IMG/VR virus record: IMGVR_UViG_3300035665_000300
Location: 1 to 20,013 of that record
Source: a virus
Reading direction: 5' to 3' (one strand)
DNA: 20,013 bases
Shown: one piece after another, positions 1 to 7,889 of the stretch
How the letters are laid out: each line of letters begins with the position of its first letter
How positions within the stretch are numbered: the stretch's first letter is position 1
Translations under genes and position numbers: made by a program
The notes under the pieces: model-generated
The model's database searches: none
Told to the model about the DNA's origin: nothing
The model's input: only the letters and a program-made list of their open reading frames with translations

Positions 1-2861
1 CCGTACAGGCTTTGCAAGTTATTCACCGCGTTGCTTACACCCTGGGAATCTACTGCGGCTTCACGCAATTCGGTAGCGTCCTGGACCCCGGAGACCGGTG
101 ACGTCGTAGCTGTCGTGCTTTTCCCTACTGCAGCACCTGCTACCGCTTGAGTGAGTGCCCTGTTCACATCGATATCGCGGCCGAGAGCCACATCCACCGC
201 TGCTGAAGCGAAGCCCTCTTGCCCACCCTCGGTGACTCCCTCAGCGCCGACTCTTCCGATGCCTTTAGAGACCACATTGTCGAGTTTACCAAGCGCGAGA
301 TCGCCAAGCTTGCCGATCGTTAATTGCACTGCTGCTTCAGTAGCCCCAGCGGCGAACCCTGCTTTGCGAGCATCGGCAAGTGCGTCGCTATGATTTTTAC
401 CGGCCTTTACCGCATCGTCGTACGCATCAATGGCTGCACCACCTGCGGTGTCTTTGGTGTCGACGAGCCCACTGGCCACTAGCACACCACGCGCCGTGCC
501 ACCACCAAGGAAAAGTGCGGGTAGCTCTTGACGAAGTTCAACCGCCGTTTGTCTTCCGAGTCCGCTCGTTCCATCGATGATTCGACCGGCGATCACTCCG
601 AGCTTTTCGAGGCCTTGCGCTTGGTCCACCAGCTGCAGGGTGTCGTTCCAGTTCTTAGTGTCTTGTGGGCCGGTGCCGATTGACTGCCCAAGCTTGATTA
701 ATTCGTTTCCGCCCTTAATGAAAGCGTCGGCCACAGGTTTGTTATCAAGCATGAGCGCGGTGCCACCGATCACATTCTTCTGCAACTCCCCTGCGGCTTC
801 TAGTGCGGTACTCACCGACTGAGTAATCGGGGAATTTGGGTTATTCTGCAGGTAAGCGTTCGCGGCGTCACTGCTGAGCTTCATCTGGTTCGAGAGTGCA
901 TTCGACAGATTCTGGAAGAACCCGGTGGATTCTACAGGCTTCGCGCTTTGTGCAGCAGCAAGTGCATTTGCGGTGTTGAGAAGCGCGGCTTCCTGCTCGG
1001 CTGTCTTACCCGAGGCCACACCCCGACCACTACCCTCAACTGGGGTAAGACCCAGTTTCGGATCTTCTTGGAAGGTCGCAGTGCTGTAAAGCTTTCCTTG
1101 GAAATTAAAGGTGGAGTTAGGACCGAATGCTTCTCTCGCTGCAGCGTAGGCAGCGCTGAAATTCGGAGCGTTTGAGATCTTCTCGCTCACCGCCTGAGAA
1201 GCACCCGCTCCTGCGAACTCTCCGGCTCCTGCCTTGATTTCGCCCGTACCCACGGCTTCCCCCGCACCCATTCGCACCGCTTCTTGCGCATTCGCGATTT
1301 GGGTAGCGAGCGCTTGCCCTGCGGTAGCATCCACGAGATCTGGATCGTAGCTGGTGTCGCGCGAAGTTGTAACTGCCGCTGGCGCTACCGCACCGGTGGT
1401 CACTGCCTTTGAGACTTCGAATGCGGTCTGGTCGTCTGCTCCTGCGGCTTTAGCGGCGGTGAAGGCCGAAGCTCCTAAATCCTGCTTGGCGTCAAGACTT
1501 TCTTGTCCGGCAGTCGAGAGCGCAGCGACCTGGGAATTCGCGGTCGCTTTATCGATGGTGCGAGTGAGATCTCCAGCTGCCATCACCGCTGCGTTAAAGT
1601 TACCGCTCTCCACCGCTTTTATTACCTTAAGTGCGGTCGCGGCGGTTTGCATGTCGGTACTGCCGGTGAGCTTCGAAGCCGAATCCAGTGCTCCTACCAA
1701 ATCTCCGGACTGAATCTTGGTAATCGTACTCGCGGCGTTCAACGTGTCGCCTAGTGTGATGTTACCGCCTAGGCTCGTTCCTGCCAGTTCCGCCCCCATT
1801 GTGGTTCCGGCCAGGGTGGAGAGTGCACCCATGACATTACCCTTCTGCGCGGCATCTGCAGCTCGAAGCACAGCAGAGGCATCCGCGAATCCACCGGCCC
1901 CCAATAGGCTTGCCCCAGCACCAAGCACGTTGCCTTGGCTGGCTGCAATCACCCCATTTAGCACCTGAGCGAAGGGAGCAGTTGCAGGGATAAAAGAAAG
2001 AATCGTTAATGCCGGTCCGACTTTATCGAGATCGCTAGTACTGACTCCAGAGGTCGTGATCTTGGGACCACCCTCGCCAAGCATCAAGTTGTACATTGTC
2101 CCACCGGGTCCGGTGTAGGTGGAACCAAATGTACTGCTGAATTCTTTCCCGGTCGGGTCGATCAGGCCTTGCCTCTGCGTACTATAATCACCTTGTTCGG
2201 TGACCTCGGTGTCTTCAAATGTGTGGGCTTTCAATTCTCTTAGCTGGTCAACGTTTGTGATTCCGGAGTCGATCAACTGTCTTGCCATATCAATTACGAC
2301 TTGCTCAGCAGAGGAGGGGGCACGCCCCAACACCGCCGCCGTTTGGTCAAAGTCGAAGCCTACCGACTGGCCCTGAGTGCCATAGACTCCACCTTTAGAC
2401 TGTTTTAGATCGACCAATGGGGCTAGTGCACTTGCGAAGCTTAGTACTTGCTTCGTGTCGTAGGTGTTTCCCCGGTAATCGGTCATCTTCGTCGGATCAC
2501 CGACTGAGATCGGAATTCCGGAGTCCTCTTGGTAGGAGTCCTGTTCAGTATAACCATTCGAGCGCTGTAACGCTCCACCCCCAGAGGTCGTGGTCCCGCT
2601 GGCTAAGGATCCCAAGGGTCCGACGCCCGGAACACCCCCGGCGGGAGCGCCCATGTTATCGTCAATCGTAGGAAAGTAGTCACTAAAGCTTCTGCCGGTA
2701 GCGCGTAAAATGTCTTCATCACGCACTAAAAATTCGGCCATCGCAGCCTTAGTCGCCTCCTCGGTGGGATTGTTGGCGAAGAAGTTACGAATATTTTCGT
2801 TCATCGCCTCAAGGCCTATACCGCTGGGTTCAATCGCGTAGTCGTAGGCGTATTTGGTCAT
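1..2861 (-). CDS. Giant Ala/Gly-rich virion protein, probable ejection (internal virion) protein, 3' end outside window
   Basis: The frame is open from the ATG at 2861 to the left edge: 953 complete codons without a stop, C-terminus missing. The ATG overlaps the TAA of the 80 aa gene (TAATG). Residues 18-57 form a small helical motif ending in ILRATG, of a kind I recall in many environmental phage proteins. Residues 71-130 are Gly/Ser-rich linker. Residues 280-360 are hydrophobic and Gly/Ala-rich, and 305-430 hold about four degenerate helical repeats built around a (Q/E)xG(N/D) core. Near 874-883 lies an EGVTEGGQEG motif followed by an Ala-rich helix, typical of very large phage virion proteins. 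Size, composition and position after the nozzle gene suggest a protein injected with the genome. No peptidase, transglycosylase or polymerase motif is visible here; an enzymatic domain could lie in the missing part. The gene is certain, the role inferred. Confidence 0.85.
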   Translation of the reverse strand, partial: MTKYAYDYAIEPSGIGLEAMNENIRNFFANNPTEEATKAAMAEFLVRDEDILRATGRSFSDYFPTIDDNMGAPAGGVPGVGPLGSLASGTTTSGGGALQRSNGYTEQDSYQEDSGIPISVGDPTKMTDYRGNTYDTKQVLSFASALAPLVDLKQSKGGVYGTQGQSVGFDFDQTAAVLGRAPSSAEQVVIDMARQLIDSGITNVDQLRELKAHTFEDTEVTEQGDYSTQRQGLIDPTGKEFSSTFGSTYTGPGGTMYNLMLGEGGPKITTSGVSTSDLDKVGPALTILSFIPATAPFAQVLNGVIAASQGNVLGAGASLLGAGGFADASAVLRAADAAQKGNVMGALSTLAGTTMGAELAGTSLGGNITLGDTLNAASTITKIQSGDLVGALDSASKLTGSTDMQTAATALKVIKAVESGNFNAAVMAAGDLTRTIDKATANSQVAALSTAGQESLDAKQDLGASAFTAAKAAGADDQTAFEVSKAVTTGAVAPAAVTTSRDTSYDPDLVDATAGQALATQIANAQEAVRMGAGEAVGTGEIKAGAGEFAGAGASQAVSEKISNAPNFSAAYAAAREAFGPNSTFNFQGKLYSTATFQEDPKLGLTPVEGSGRGVASGKTAEQEAALLNTANALAAAQSAKPVESTGFFQNLSNALSNQMKLSSDAANAYLQNNPNSPITQSVSTALEAAGELQKNVIGGTALMLDNKPVADAFIKGGNELIKLGQSIGTGPQDTKNWNDTLQLVDQAQGLEKLGVIAGRIIDGTSGLGRQTAVELRQELPALFLGGGTARGVLVASGLVDTKDTAGGAAIDAYDDAVKAGKNHSDALADARKAGFAAGATEAAVQLTIGKLGDLALGKLDNVVSKGIGRVGAEGVTEGGQEGFASAAVDVALGRDIDVNRALTQAVAGAAVGKSTTATTSPVSGVQDATELREAAVDSQGVSNAVNNLQSLY

Positions 2862-3103
2862 TATTTCACCGATGTGCTAACAACATTAACTAATTCAGCT
2901 GCCCAGTCTTTCCAGTCGTCGAAAACGTAAGGACTCGGTACCGCATCTTTTACGAATACATCGATTCCGGCGAATCCTGCAGCCCAAGATTTCCAATCGT
3001 CTTCGCTCCCTGGAATCTCGAGCTGCTGTGCACCGTAAGCCTCGACCATGAGCGCCGCCCAAGAGTCCCAGGTGTGGTAGCGGGGGTCGTAAACGAGCGC
3101 CAT
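2861..3103 (-). CDS. Small virion-module protein with three WxxWAA motifs, function unknown
   Basis: This 80 aa protein has three copies of a Trp motif: W12-x-x-W15-A-A, W37-x-x-W40-A-A and W64-x-x-W67-A-A, spaced 25 and 27 residues apart. Each copy is preceded by a short acidic or aromatic stretch (DPRYHT, GSEDD, FDD). It therefore looks like three copies of one small helical unit. Start and stop are both coupled: its ATG overlaps the TGA of the nozzle gene (TGATG) and its TAA overlaps the ATG of the giant protein gene (TAATG). It has no signal peptide or membrane segment. I recall similar WxxWA proteins near tail genes of environmental phages but know no assigned function. A linker between nozzle and ejection protein, or a chaperone for the latter, would fit the position; this is inference. 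Confidence 0.8.
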   Translation of the reverse strand: MALVYDPRYHTWDSWAALMVEAYGAQQLEIPGSEDDWKSWAAGFAGIDVFVKDAVPSPYVFDDWKDWAAELVNVVSTSVK

Positions 3104-5106
3104 CAGGAGTAACCTCGGACATCGCCAAGGTCTGCACTCAGCAGCAGCTTTCCGAGTTGATAGTTACCACCGGCGACATTCGACACGAACTGCAGCCGAA
3201 GCTCTCGACGTTGCTCACGTAGGTCGATTTTGGTGGTAGAGGAATCGAAGGTGTACGGCCCCGTGGTGTCGTCTGACCCCTGCGCATAAGATCGACCCTT
3301 GACGTACATTTGCATTTCGCCGGAGAGAATAAAATCAGGTTCTACGCGCTCCAGGTGCAACCAATTATTCTGGCCGGTCGGTGCGGGTTCCGAAGGACCA
3401 CCCGAGACCCACCCGAGGTCATTAGTCTCGAAGTAAGACTCGATCGCAAGCACCGTCGTGCCACTCACCTCGTCGGTCCCGTATTCGTGTTGCCACATGG
3501 TGACGTAATTCCCGACCGTAGCGACGGTGAGCACAAGCCCAGCACCAGCGGGGATTGAAGCGGAGAGTGCGTCTCCGACCGTGTAGCCCTGCCCTGGATT
3601 GTAGATGATAGCCGAGGTGATCACGCCACCGGCGACGATGATGTTCGCGGTAGCTCCCGTTCCAGTACCGCCCGTTAAGGCTTGATTGTTGTAGGTACCG
3701 TTCGTGTATCCAGCACCAGGATTCGTGATCGTGAGACTCTCAATACCGTTCGCTGAAGTGATATCATCACCAGTCTCGATCGGTCGGGCGAACACTTGCG
3801 AGAAGTACCCGGCGGATCTTCGTGCACCAACTGCAGTACCGACGTCGTACCAGCAGTTTTCGCGAATATTATAAATGACCGCGTCGTTACACTCGGACTC
3901 AGATGACCCATTCGGGAAGAACCACCAGACTTCGCCAAATCTGGGAACCTTGGTAACCCACACCTTTTCGCGGTAGTTGTAATTCAGATTATCAAAGAAA
4001 TAGTTCTGATTAAACGGATTGGGGATCTCTTTAACCACCCCGTTGTACAACAGGAATCGATCAACGCCGCACCAGTAGTAAATGCCGTCGTATTCGATGA
4101 CGCATTGCGAAGACATGATCGAAGACTGAGTCGAAATTATGTCGTAGCGCCAGTATTGGGTGACCGTAGTCGCTCCTGCGGTAATCGAGGTCGGAGCGTA
4201 ACTGACTCGAACCAAAGAGTCCAGCGACCAAAAAAGTCCCGAGGGTGAATTAGAGCCACCCCGGACAGGGAGTCCTTGAACGATTTTACCAGTAGCGACG
4301 TTCACCTCGTTCGCATCAGCGGTGACCCAGTCCTGGAAATTACCACTTGAGCAATTACGAATCAGGCCATTGTTACCATAGACGAACACATAGGGATGTA
4401 GGACCACCACGCCACCCGAGACGCTGACGTTATTATCAAAGGTGAGTGTGGCTGCACCGGTGGTCAAGGCGTTGGTCGAAAATGTCACCGTGGTGCCTAC
4501 GATGCTCACTACCGTGGTACCCGCCGCGAAATTAGTGGTCGGTCCTACAGTCTGCCCCGCGCCGATAAGCGGATTCGCAGCTGCAATAGTACCCGTGTTC
4601 GAACCGGTGGTGAGAGTGACCGAGTCGGTAAACGTTCCGATCTTCCCAAGCGTCGATCCCGTGATGTCGCCAGCCAGCACCGGGGTGTTCGCCGAGCTGT
4701 TAAGATCCGCGAGATTCTGCCCGGGATGTGCAAGAAGATAAGTGAGTCCGGAACCCAGTGTGTCCGTGAAGGAGTCGAATTGCCAAAGGTTATTCGCGCT
4801 GGCCGTGAAATCCGTAAGTGTCATGTCGGACACCCCGGAGCCCACACCGCTGTTATCTACAGGGGTCTTCTGAAGACCACCCGAGTAGCCAGTGAACACA
4901 TTATTTAGCACTCCCTGTGGATTTACGAACATTCCTCGCACTGGCCCACGAATAGAACCGGTGATTTTTGAATACCCGCCGATTTTTCTGGGTCTTCCAC
5001 GTTGGAATCGTACCCATCGACCGTCGGTGTAGTACAGCTTGTCGAAAAGCGTGCCATCCCGCTGAATCCCGGGCTTCGTATCTAAAGCGAAGACTTTAGA
5101 GGTCAT
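3103..5106 (-). CDS. Tail nozzle / DNA-stabilisation-like structural protein (beta-propeller type)
   Basis: This 667 aa protein is rich in aromatic residues and beta strands. Its N-terminus (residues 15-60, with QRDG, LYYTDGRWVRF and RPRKIGGY) and its centre (320-430, with EYDGIYYWCGVDRFLLYNG and VWWFFPNG) resemble the propeller-like nozzle or P22 gp10-type DNA-stabilisation proteins of short-tailed phages, which close the tail tube. Two stretches look like added beta modules: 145-228 (GTTVVSIVGTTVTFST type) and 455-532, which carries two NPGxGYTxG motifs at 462-469 and 503-511. The propeller-like sequence resumes after the second one (EYGTDEVSGTTVLAIESYFET). The gene follows a fibre-like gene, with its ATG overlapping that gene's TAA, and precedes the WxxWAA and giant protein genes, an order that fits a tail tip. 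The assignment rests on motif resemblance, not a search; a general tail protein is the alternative. Confidence 0.65.
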   Translation of the reverse strand: MTSKVFALDTKPGIQRDGTLFDKLYYTDGRWVRFQRGRPRKIGGYSKITGSIRGPVRGMFVNPQGVLNNVFTGYSGGLQKTPVDNSGVGSGVSDMTLTDFTASANNLWQFDSFTDTLGSGLTYLLAHPGQNLADLNSSANTPVLAGDITGSTLGKIGTFTDSVTLTTGSNTGTIAAANPLIGAGQTVGPTTNFAAGTTVVSIVGTTVTFSTNALTTGAATLTFDNNVSVSGGVVVLHPYVFVYGNNGLIRNCSSGNFQDWVTADANEVNVATGKIVQGLPVRGGSNSPSGLFWSLDSLVRVSYAPTSITAGATTVTQYWRYDIISTQSSIMSSQCVIEYDGIYYWCGVDRFLLYNGVVKEIPNPFNQNYFFDNLNYNYREKVWVTKVPRFGEVWWFFPNGSSESECNDAVIYNIRENCWYDVGTAVGARRSAGYFSQVFARPIETGDDITSANGIESLTITNPGAGYTNGTYNNQALTGGTGTGATANIIVAGGVITSAIIYNPGQGYTVGDALSASIPAGAGLVLTVATVGNYVTMWQHEYGTDEVSGTTVLAIESYFETNDLGWVSGGPSEPAPTGQNNWLHLERVEPDFILSGEMQMYVKGRSYAQGSDDTTGPYTFDSSTTKIDLREQRRELRLQFVSNVAGGNYQLGKLLLSADLGDVRGYS

Positions 5107-6302
5107 TAAAATGCGCCCCCGGCTAGGCCCTCGGAAGTCAAAAGGAATTTATTCACCCCAGTCACTGCGAATGCTAATTGACCCGCTGCGGGACGCCAAA
5201 GCCCGGTACCGGTTTCGGAGGCGAAGGACAACGATGGTGCAGTGACAGTGCCGTCGACGAGAGTCACCGTTGCCGAAGTCACCGAAGCCGAACTCGCGGT
5301 GTAAAAATTCGTACCGTCGCAAATTACCGTGGCTCTTGTGCCTTGCGCCACCGCAGTCGTAGCACCCAGGCCAGTGCTCAGAGTCAGCGTGAATGAACCC
5401 GAAGTCTGATTGTTCACTACGTAAAGATTCACGACCGGGGGATAAATCACCATAGCATTGCTGGTAAGAGCCCCGGTGAAGGTTTGGATATTGTTTTGCG
5501 CTTCGCTTGAATTCAACGTTGTCGTACCACCCGGAGCGACGGATTTCACTAAGGCTGTGAAAGCGAAGTTCGCATTAACCCCATAGCCGACCGTTATATA
5601 AGCGCTGCCAGTACAGACGATGAAGGACGACTCCCCGGGATTGTAGACCTTAGCCGATGCCCCATCAATAAGCTCGGCACCAGTCGTCGAGACCGTGAAT
5701 GCGCCAGTGCCGTTGTTTTTAAACAACGCGAACCAGTTGTCGCCCAACGTCGCTGCAGCGGGTAACGTGTAACTCCCAGCACCGCCAGACCAAAGTAGTG
5801 TTTGTGCGCGATCGGTGGTCGCGAACGTACCACCCGAAGAAGCTGCGAGCACTGGGTGGCTTTGATTCAGCGTCGTCGTAATCGCCAGGAGCCCTTTACC
5901 CGCTAGTGCTGCCGCGTCAGCACCCGAAGATCCGATCCCGAATGCGATTACGCCCCAAGTACCCGCAGCCGTGGAATTCGTGGTGACGTAGACGTACTGC
6001 GCTTCTCCAGCGGCGATGGAAACTATCGTATTTCCAGCGTTATCAGCTACCGTGAAAGAACTAGCACCTAGGTTACGTATCAGCGAGTCAGTGCCTACCG
6101 AAGTCGCGTTAGCCGCAGGCATTCGCAGCGTGAGCCCCGCAGTCGTCGGTAGCACCTCCATGATTCTCGAGGCGTACGTCCCGGTGTTGCTGTTGGCCAG
6201 GGGCCATTCCAGCGTCGTGTTCGTCGAAAGTGTGAACGATCGGTAGCTTACATCAGTAGGCTGGACGATGTCGCCGGTAAAGGGGGAGACGTAAGTTGGC
6301 AT
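5106..6302 (-). CDS. Tail fibre or appendage protein
   Basis: This 398 aa protein is low in charged residues and rich in Thr, Ser, Ala and Gly, as in trimeric beta fibres. The N-terminus (YVSPFTGDIVQPTDVSYRSF) resembles phage appendage proteins. Around 350-390 is the module ASETGTGLWRPAAGQLAF, common in fibre proteins including those carrying S74 chaperones. The protein then ends in GLAGGAF with no S74 domain. The start lies one base after the TGA of the adaptor gene (TGATATG) with only a weak upstream ribosome site, so re-initiation is likely. The last Gly codons (GGG GGC) give a purine-rich stretch before the overlapping start of the nozzle gene. It probably forms a fibre or spike attached near the adaptor-nozzle; receptor and partner are unknown. 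Confidence 0.75.
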   Translation of the reverse strand: MPTYVSPFTGDIVQPTDVSYRSFTLSTNTTLEWPLANSNTGTYASRIMEVLPTTAGLTLRMPAANATSVGTDSLIRNLGASSFTVADNAGNTIVSIAAGEAQYVYVTTNSTAAGTWGVIAFGIGSSGADAAALAGKGLLAITTTLNQSHPVLAASSGGTFATTDRAQTLLWSGGAGSYTLPAAATLGDNWFALFKNNGTGAFTVSTTGAELIDGASAKVYNPGESSFIVCTGSAYITVGYGVNANFAFTALVKSVAPGGTTTLNSSEAQNNIQTFTGALTSNAMVIYPPVVNLYVVNNQTSGSFTLTLSTGLGATTAVAQGTRATVICDGTNFYTASSASVTSATVTLVDGTVTAPSLSFASETGTGLWRPAAGQLAFAVTGVNKFLLTSEGLAGGAF

Positions 6303-6303
6303 A

Positions 6304-6933
6304 TCATGTATCCACGGCTACGGCTTGACGATCGGCGATGCGGAGCTTGTCTTCGGTCTTGAGTTCGGCGACGTATTTATCGTACATCGACTGCCAAGTC
6401 GGAATCCGGGGGTCGTTCTTCAGGAACGGCATAGCTTGCAGGAGCGACCCGTAGAGCATAGCTTGGGGCGCGTATTCGGTAAACCAATTGGTTTGATTCG
6501 TGGAATCCAGCGGTACCGGACGCTCGTAGTAAAGCACTTCGAAAGCGTAGGCTGCAGCCGGGGTGGGTCCAAGAAACCAGTGCGTGTAATCGTAGTCCGC
6601 GTAGTAGAGCGGGACGTCGGTCTCGGTGGGGTCGGGCCAATAGTTCCGTATATATTCGTAGCGACGTTCAAGCACCGGTCGACGTTCACCCGCTACAGTT
6701 ACATTGATGGATACCGTTTTGCGCCACCTCGCGGGTTTAGCTACCACCGGGTCACTTGCGGTGAGTGTGGACGTATCGACCGTGAGGTTCCCGAGAAATT
6801 TTATCTCTGCCGCCAGGATCTGCTCAGCTAACATTATGAACGTCGGAATCTTATCAATAGTGGCCGTATCCGTACGTTCCAAGTAGGATTGGACGTCCGC
6901 AGCGAGGCTCGTATAAGTCATCGTTACTGCCAT
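6304..6933 (-). CDS. Head-to-tail adaptor protein (SU10/T7 gp11-like)
   Basis: This 209 aa protein begins with two helices (residues 8-48, including IPTFIMLAEQILAAEIKFLG). A beta region with Arg/Tyr pairs follows (RRYEYIRNYWPDP), then the segment FLGPTPAAAYAFEVLYYERP and a closing helical region (TEYAPQAMLYGSLLQAMPFL to the end). This helix, beta sheet with a G/W-P-x-P turn, helix arrangement is what I know from adaptor proteins of short-tailed phages, which form a ring below the portal. The length fits. It follows the lysozyme gene with a 4-base gap; AGG in ATGAGGTAA supplies a ribosome site 7 bases before the ATG. A second protein with a similar plan is encoded at 14279-15355. The family call is from memory of sequence patterns and should be tested by structure prediction. 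Confidence 0.75.
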   Translation of the reverse strand: MAVTMTYTSLAADVQSYLERTDTATIDKIPTFIMLAEQILAAEIKFLGNLTVDTSTLTASDPVVAKPARWRKTVSINVTVAGERRPVLERRYEYIRNYWPDPTETDVPLYYADYDYTHWFLGPTPAAAYAFEVLYYERPVPLDSTNQTNWFTEYAPQAMLYGSLLQAMPFLKNDPRIPTWQSMYDKYVAELKTEDKLRIADRQAVAVDT

Positions 6934-6937
6934 GGTT

Positions 6938-7405
6938 TTACCTCATGAGTGCGGCTTCGGCTGCGCGGCGGCGAGTAAGTCCAGGGAGAACGCGACCGGC
7001 AGCTTTATTCCAGAGCATACATTGGTCTGCTGCACCATTCCAATCCCCCGCATCAATGCGCTTTTTGAACGTGGAAACCCGATAGTTCCCTAGACCACAA
7101 TTATACACCCAACTCGTCACGGCAGCAATGCGTCTTGGTAAAGCAGTTTGTATTTTGGGGGATAGCTTTACCAGACCTCGGACAAAATACTCCACATGAT
7201 GATCCAGCGCATCTTCGCACTGCCCCATCGTCCAGATGGTACCGGGGTTGATGTCAGGACCTGTTGCACCCCAACCAATAGTCCATGGATGCCCACGGGT
7301 TCCTGGGTCAGGATAAGCTGTCACGCGCCCATCAGGCAGACGCTTTGCTAACCCCTCAAACGGCTTGATGAGAACATCTTTGCAAAGCTTCTTAGCCTCG
7401 TTCAT
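6938..7405 (-). CDS. Endolysin, GH24 lysozyme (muramidase)
   Basis: This 155 aa protein would cleave the glycan backbone of host peptidoglycan at lysis. The T4-lysozyme-type catalytic set is recognisable: Glu17 in KPFEG, Asp33 in AYPDPGTRG and Thr42 in WTIGWG, the last a hallmark of the family. The gaps between these residues are longer than in T4 lysozyme because of a short insertion (KRLPDGRVT). The C-terminus has the typical GLTRRRAAEAAL helix at 143-154. I see no signal peptide or signal-anchor helix at the N-terminus, so export presumably depends on a holin. The start overlaps the end of the 3TM holin gene by four bases (ATGA), which supports a coupled lysis cassette. The length matches RrrD-like phage lysozymes. 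Confidence 0.93.
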   Translation of the reverse strand: MNEAKKLCKDVLIKPFEGLAKRLPDGRVTAYPDPGTRGHPWTIGWGATGPDINPGTIWTMGQCEDALDHHVEYFVRGLVKLSPKIQTALPRRIAAVTSWVYNCGLGNYRVSTFKKRIDAGDWNGAADQCMLWNKAAGRVLPGLTRRRAAEAALMR

Positions 7406-7887
7406 GACTTGTTGTACTTCTCAATGCTGCGGCCAACGAACCAAAAAGTGAGCATCATGTTAAGCATGGCGAAATCATCTTCGTCATAGGACTTAGTTAG
7501 AACTTCAGCCCAGTTCGCGTTGGTCTGGAAGGCGATTGTCAGGCCAGCAGCTTTAACAACAACATAAACCCCAAAAGCAATCCAAGTGAGGCCAGGACGG
7601 GTGATAGCAGTGACAAAAGAAGCAAACCAACCTGCCTCCTTTGCGGTCTGAGCCTGCTCCTTGAACGCCTCTTTGATGGTGTCCATCTGTTGGATGGAGT
7701 AGTCGACATATTTCTCCTCCATGCGGAATTCTCCGCGCAGCTTCTCAAGGTCGGTCTGGAGTTGAAACATGCTGAGTTCATGCTGGCGCTCGTTCTTCTT
7801 GTCCAGGAACTTCAGCACTTCAGGGGCCAAGCGAAACAAGCCACCGAAGATTGAGCCAAGAAGACCGCCGCCGAGTAGCTCAAACAT
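7402..7887 (-). CDS. Holin of the gene-transfer-release 3TM type
   Basis: This 161 aa protein probably makes the membrane lesion that lets the lysozyme reach the cell wall. It has a Gly-rich hydrophobic N-terminus (FELLGGGLLGSIFGGLF, 2-18), a long charged coiled-coil-like stretch (28-85), a clear membrane segment at about 99-119 after ITRPGLTW, and a last hydrophobic segment at 139-152 ending in FWFVGRSIEK. The RPGLTW and FWF-x-R-x-x-E-K signatures match what I recall of the 3TM holins first described for gene-transfer-agent release. It lies directly upstream of and overlaps the lysozyme gene (ATGA). A strong ribosome site, AGGGGG, sits 5 bases before the ATG, overlapping the end of the preceding 2TM protein gene. 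Confidence 0.85.
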   Translation of the reverse strand: MFELLGGGLLGSIFGGLFRLAPEVLKFLDKKNERQHELSMFQLQTDLEKLRGEFRMEEKYVDYSIQQMDTIKEAFKEQAQTAKEAGWFASFVTAITRPGLTWIAFGVYVVVKAAGLTIAFQTNANWAEVLTKSYDEDDFAMLNMMLTFWFVGRSIEKYNKS

Positions 7888-7889
7888 GA

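Noticed and set aside
151-1968. Several short plus-strand frames in the left 2 kb
   Set aside because: All are antisense to the giant minus-strand frame, which is continuous and coupled to its upstream gene; their translations are low-complexity Ala/Ser/Pro.
6325-6831. A 168-codon plus-strand frame opposite the adaptor gene
   Set aside because: It lies wholly antisense to the adaptor gene, has no domain pattern and no neighbours on its strand.
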